NCBI GenBank assembly: GCA_025330725.1 | Contig: JAIWND010000014.1 | Span: 558,001-622,000, forward strand | DNA length: 64,000 nt | Origin: Chlamydoabsidia padenii | Lineage: Eukaryota; Mucoromycota; Mucoromycetes; Mucorales; Cunninghamellaceae | Direction of reading: 5' to 3' | Shown: in pieces, positions 59,807-64,000 of the stretch | How the letters are laid out: each line of letters starts with the position of its first letter | Numbering within the stretch: the stretch's first letter is position 1 | The notes under the pieces: model-generated | Told to the model about the DNA's origin: nothing | The model's database searches: none | Seen by the model: only the letters and a program-made list of their open reading frames with translations | Made by a program: the position numbers and the translations under genes

Positions 59807-61068
59807 TTAGGTCTTGATCTTTGTTGTTTCGTTAGTTACCAATGTCATGTCATTCTTCGAGTTGAGTTGTTCATCCATAGATATTAACCAAGCATCATCA
59901 ACATACCAAAAGTTGTCTTCGCGGAGTTTGTTTTTCTTATCTTCACCAACCTATCAATAATAGATAGATAGATAGAAAGATACACAAAAGGTTAGTAAAA
60001 CGATAATTACCATCTCTTCTTTCAATATGATATTACCAGATAGTTTGCATGGACAACATATGGTTCGATGCCTAATGACTTTGTATAACGATTCGTAAAG
60101 TAGATCCAACCATTAGGCCAATGTAGCACATCCAAGAGAATGACATCCGAACTAGTAAGTCGCAGATCTAAATATCCCATGGCTTTGTTGAGGGCCCCTT
60201 GCTGAGTAAGATCACTATTTTGATCACCAAAGTAAATAGTCGCAGCCAATAGTCGTTTCATCTTTTCAGAAGGTCGCATAATGTAAAAGCCCGAGTTAAC
60301 GTTCTTTTGATCAGATCCTTCCTGTTGAAAGACAACGTGAGTTTCACTACGCATATCCAAGAAGAGATACATTTGTTCTCGAATACGAGGTTTCAACCAC
60401 ACAATGTCCACATCAGAGAAGAGTACGTTAATGTCGAGATATAGTAATTGTTGGACCACCAAGGTCTTGGCGTGTGTGATGATTCGATATTTTTGAGTGT
60501 AGTATTCTTCAAAGCCGGCATCAATTTTTTGGTGAAGCCAAGTGTCAGGAATAGTTGCTGCATGTTGTTCATAGCCAGTTAGTACAAGGTGAGAATAAAG
60601 CTGGTCGTCCAAACAGAGAATGAGAAACTTGTTTTCGTTGGTTCGTTTTAGTGATTCTATCCAGTTGTATACATGATCCCGCATTCCATAGTTGGCAGCA
60701 GCAACAATAAGTACTCGGTTGTCTTGGAGATTGTTGTTAATCTTTTCGAGCATATCGTCAGGTGGTTGTGAGAAGGTGTCAGGTACAATAGAAGGTCCAA
60801 GAGCAGCAGTTGGATCTTCTGGTTCTAATGGATCTTGTTTGTCGATATCAGAATAACAAGAGCAATACCATGGATCAGTGGGATTAATTTGAGTGTCAAC
60901 TTGTAGAGATTGTTGTTCCTTCATATAGTCCGAGGGCACTCGAGATTTTGTCGTGGTATATTGTCGTTCCGCAAAAAGGACAGAGTAATTCAAAACAATA
61001 AGAGCAACCCCTACAGTCAAGGCAATGGATCCAATAATGGTTTTTCTGTAGGAGTGTTTCGGTAGCAT
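59807..61068 (-). CDS. GT77-like nucleotide-diphospho-sugar glycosyltransferase, type II membrane
   Basis: Minus-strand exons 61068-60037 and 59950-59807 give 391 aa. Seen: a short basic cytosolic start, one signal-anchor (about 11-33), a stem region, then a catalytic domain with VLIVAAANYGMRDHVYNWIES, a DVD metal-binding triplet at 219-221 in LFSDVDIVWL (the DxD motif), VNSGFYIMR and DVLHWPNGWIYF. This is the nucleotide-diphospho-sugar transferase family (Pfam PF03407, CAZy GT77), with Golgi lumenal topology. Members add galactose, xylose or arabinose in other eukaryotes; donor and acceptor here are unknown. The short second exon extends the C-terminus with VGEDKKNK and ends at 59807. A good promoter-like element lies about 110 bp upstream. 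Confidence 0.87.
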
Positions 61069-61957
61069 AAGGAGGGGATGATTAAAAGGAAGGAGTGGGG
61101 AAAAGGATTAAAAGGTAAGAAAAAGGAAAAAGGGAAATAAATGAACTCTTTCAACCCAAAACACAGGATAATAGAAAGTCGGGATTTAAATTTAGTTCAA
61201 AATTAAGGTTGGATATAGACGAAAAAGGGGCCACTTCACGATTCAATATGGATTATAAAGCGTCTGTGTTTATAATAGTGTAATGAATAAATCCACACTT
61301 TTGTTGTAACAACAAAAATGAAATAAAAAGGTGACCATTTAAAACTGAATCACCAGTAAAATACAGTATGATTACCACCTTTTGAACAATGAATCTGAGA
61401 TAAGCAATCACTCTTTTTCTCTGTAGAACGGAATCCAGTGCTCATTTATAAGGCTTGTGTCTCATTGCATCATACGCTAGTTTCTGAAATCAACTCCTAT
61501 CAGGTACCATTGAGATTTGTATTTTCCTTCCATTCCATCCATTCTTCCATAGAAGATATTTTTGACAATTGAATGGACTAGATAATAAACAACAGGTTTT
61601 TGATACTTATTTATAGCAATGTGTTATACTAGCCCACAGCCCCCAATTTAGAATCGGGATTTAAAAACCATAACCCGACTACGATTGGCTAGCATGACAG
61701 ATGAATGAGTCCACATGAAAGGCTCCATAACAACAAAGACCGGAGTGATCATTTGACATCGCTGCCAAGAGATACCATATAATGAGAATGCAACACAAAT
61801 TACTTTCTTTGTAAATGCAAAAGCCTAATGATTTTATTATAAATGGTGAGTATATACATAAAAGGTTGTGATGACAATAAAATTAAAATAGTAGTAATAA
61901 ATAAAAGTGATCAAATAACTAACTAGTAAGGGGAAGGGGAATAATAAAGTATGTAAT
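61069..61957. promoter_or_regulatory. Intergenic with two CGGGATTTAAA elements
   Basis: GTCGGGATTTAAAT at 61179-61192, about 110 bp before the glycosyltransferase ATG, and AATCGGGATTTAAAA at 61653-61667 with no nearby start. No gene seen. Confidence 0.45.
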
Positions 61958-63488
61958 TTAAATCTTGATAGAACCATTAGAGGATGATTCTGTTGAGATC
62001 ATGTCATAAGAAGGCGGGGCAGAAGTCGATGATGATTGAGTTTGGTTGTGTGATTGATGATTGTTATGCCGCATCATGATCCATTCCTTCTTACTTGATA
62101 TTTGTCGTTTCTTCTTGTAATCCAGATAGCAAGGGCAGATAAAAAAGCCACTAAGGTCACCAATTGAGTTTGTTGGATCATCCTCCATATCCACTGTAAG
62201 ATCAGAGAGAGCAGCTTCATAAGTAGGTAGAGTAGTATAATCTTCCTTTAGGCGGCAATCTAGTACGGTGATATTTGTGTCCAGTCGCAGTGTTGAATGA
62301 CCCTTGGGAGATTGAATACCAATGGCAAGTTTTAAAAAGTGTCGAATGTCGATTTCATTAAAAGTTGAGCTGTGGTTCAGGTCGATGCAGTTGGGCAAAT
62401 TGAATACAAACCGAAATTGGAAGGGATCGCCAGTCAAAGGGATATGTGCATTCTTCAAATAGATCGCTCGTCGTACTTTTTGATCCATGGTCATTTGTTG
62501 TTCTTGTTGGTCCTCGTCGTCATCGCCGTTTGGTGTGTAAGTGGTCATGTCGCTTAGATTGGTGATTGACAAGAGTCGTAGCTTAAAGTCATACATTTCA
62601 CCCCGTCGTGCACCGAATTCAGGTAGGCGATAGATTCTTCGTTCCGATAAGAGCACAGAGATGGATTCCAAAAAGACATTTTTCATGTTAGGTGCCAGAG
62701 TAATGTTGATAGGGAATTGAGTACCAGAGGACGCCATACTTTTTTCAATACAAATGGTGGCATCGCAGGCTGGATGATGTCGGTCTGAGATGATCGAGGT
62801 CGAGGGCAAACTATTGGCTGTCAGGGCATTGTCAGACCAGTGGGGTGTTCGTAACACAAGCACGTTTCGCCGGCATTTGATTTTGGTTTGGATTCCGCTT
62901 GGTCGGTGGATGATGGCTGAAAGGTAATAGAATACTTTACCGGTTTCATCTTCGATCGTTTCCACCAGTTTGTTGGATAAAAAGAATTCGAATGGCCATC
63001 GATGAAGTCCCGCTGTCAAGGTACCGCTATTGTTTGCTTTGCTGTTACTGTTACTATTGCTGCTGGTAGTTCCACTAGTATCTTCTTTGTTGCCTTTTAT
63101 CGGTTTGAATGAAGACGCTGACCCCGATCTTGATGTAATTGGTGTACTTGTAGTTGCCCAGTTTTGCAAGACAAGTTCTTGTTCATGGATCTTTTTTTCA
63201 TAAGAGTACTTTGTATTTCGCCCACTACCAATACCTATTGATAAACCAAGTTGATAAGTTGCTATATATTTATAAAAATAACTTACCTTCTGTCCACAGT
63301 GTAAATGATTTTCCAACCAGTTTGATAACAATGGAGGTGACATTAATAGGTTTAGTGACAACAAGTTCCACTTCACCCCGTAAAACAAAAGTGCCGTCAT
63401 CATTGGTCAAACCACGTAGGATCACAGTGTCTTCCGCCAGATTAATGGATAGTTTATGACCTGAGAAGAAGGGTACTTGTACAGGCAT
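61958..63488 (-). CDS. Alpha-arrestin (ART-type ubiquitin ligase adaptor)
   Basis: Minus-strand exons 63488-63287 and 63234-61958 give 492 aa. Seen: an arrestin N-terminal beta-sandwich (LRGEVELVVTKPINVTSIVIKLVGKSF), an HRWPFEFFLSNKLVETIE segment typical of the domain, a Ser/Asn-rich insert (about 100-130), an arrestin C-terminal domain (FPINITLAPNMKNVFLESISVLLSERR), and two PY motifs, LPTY at 403-406 and PPSY at 474-477. PY motifs bind the WW domains of Rsp5/NEDD4 ligases, so the protein should steer ubiquitination and endocytosis of membrane transporters. It shares a 190-bp divergent promoter with PAN2. The cargo cannot be read from sequence. Confidence 0.88.
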
Positions 63489-63678
63489 TATGTTATTTGG
63501 TTTGAGGAAAGATAAAAAAAAAGAAAGGGAAGAAAAGCGGAAAGGAAAACCTGATGGTTATGATATCCTTTTTGGTTGGTGGGTCGGAGCGGGGTTTAAA
63601 TATCTCCCACTGGTTGAAAACGACCCAAAAACAAAACTCTCTTTTTCCTTCTTCTTTTTACTTCTTACACCACAAATT
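63489..63678. promoter_or_regulatory. Bidirectional promoter, alpha-arrestin / PAN2
   Basis: 190 bp between divergent ATGs with one centred element, AGCGGGGTTTAAAT at 63589-63602, about 100 bp from the arrestin ATG and 77 bp from the PAN2 ATG. Confidence 0.5.
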
Positions 63679-64000
63679 ATGGAAAGCACTTGGACCGAGG
63701 TACAACAAGTGTGTGATACCAATCCAAACAAAGTATCACCTGTTTCAGCCTTATGCTGGGATCCTTATCATGAATTATTATGGGCTGGTAATGACATAGT
63801 AAGTTGAATATATATCGGATAATAAAGTAAAAGATTCAAAATTAACCTTTTTATAACCAATTTTATGATTAGGGACGTGTTTGCTCTTATTATGGTAAAG
63901 GATTACAACGATATACATCCTTCAAGGCTCATAAAGATCAACAAATACGACAAATTCGGGTGACTGAAAGGGGGGTGATTAGTCTCAGTCCAAAAAGTGT
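63679..64000 (+). CDS. PAN2: PAN2 deadenylase subunit, 5' end only
   Basis: Exon 1 at 63679-63798 (40 codons) and exon 2 from 63873, running off the window edge. Seen: [39 protein letters not shown] in two exon pieces, the start of the N-terminal WD40 domain, worded like fungal PAN2. PAN2 with PAN3 shortens mRNA poly(A) tails. The exonuclease and ubiquitin-hydrolase-like domains lie outside the window. Confidence 0.82.

Overview
The window is nuclear DNA from a filamentous fungus, most likely an early-diverging one (Mucoromycota, probably Mucorales); the genus cannot be settled from the sequence. The evidence is AT-rich intergenic DNA with long T/A runs, genes carrying many short introns (about 45-190 bases, often with a CTAAC/CTAAT branch site and a T-rich acceptor tract), and the gene set: GPI-type chitin deacetylase, cytochrome-b5-fused front-end (delta-6 type) desaturase, a P450 of the kind common in Mucorales, SPX-CYTH-DUF202 polyphosphate polymerase subunits, Coq11, TCF25/Rqc1, STIMATE-family protein, PAN2. 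I rebuilt 22 protein genes exon by exon, checking the reading phase across nearly every junction. One is cut by the right edge and one may extend past the left edge.

Layout. 1-11 kb: HMG-box protein (+), chitin deacetylase (+), SCYL2-type pseudokinase (+), Coq11-like reductase (+), and a small unrecognised 95-aa gene (-). 11-20 kb: three VTC-type genes in tandem on the minus strand, the first catalytic-looking and the next two with eroded active sites. 20-29 kb: TCF25/Rqc1 (+), a CHY/CTCHY/RING ubiquitin ligase (-), a stretch with promoter-like and intron-like signals but no reading frame, and the desaturase (-). 29-35 kb: a gene-poor stretch with a five-copy repeat of about 235 bp, a small 78-aa Cys-containing gene (-), and a nine-exon P450 (-) whose haem motif is split by 15-nt and 5-nt exons. 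35-44 kb: a membrane protein with TTN-type beta-helix repeats (-), a Caprin-like RGG/GW protein (-), copper amine oxidase (-). 44-54 kb (all +): Mgs1/WRNIP1, SEC7-PH ArfGEF, a small membrane protein, an HSL-type alpha/beta hydrolase, a STIMATE-family protein. 54-64 kb: a second SEC7-PH ArfGEF (-), a GT77-like glycosyltransferase (-), an alpha-arrestin (-), and the start of PAN2 (+).

Functionally this is mostly housekeeping: vesicle traffic (two ArfGEFs, SCYL2, alpha-arrestin), polyphosphate/vacuole (VTC trio), ubiquinone (Coq11), translation, mRNA and replication quality control (TCF25, PAN2, Caprin-like, Mgs1), cell wall (chitin deacetylase) and lipid metabolism (desaturase). The most striking cross-cutting signal is a short element, consensus about (A/G/T)(G/T)CGGGATTTRAA in either orientation, found 65-240 bp upstream of at least 14 genes and at the end of the 235-bp repeat units. 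It looks like a widely used promoter element.
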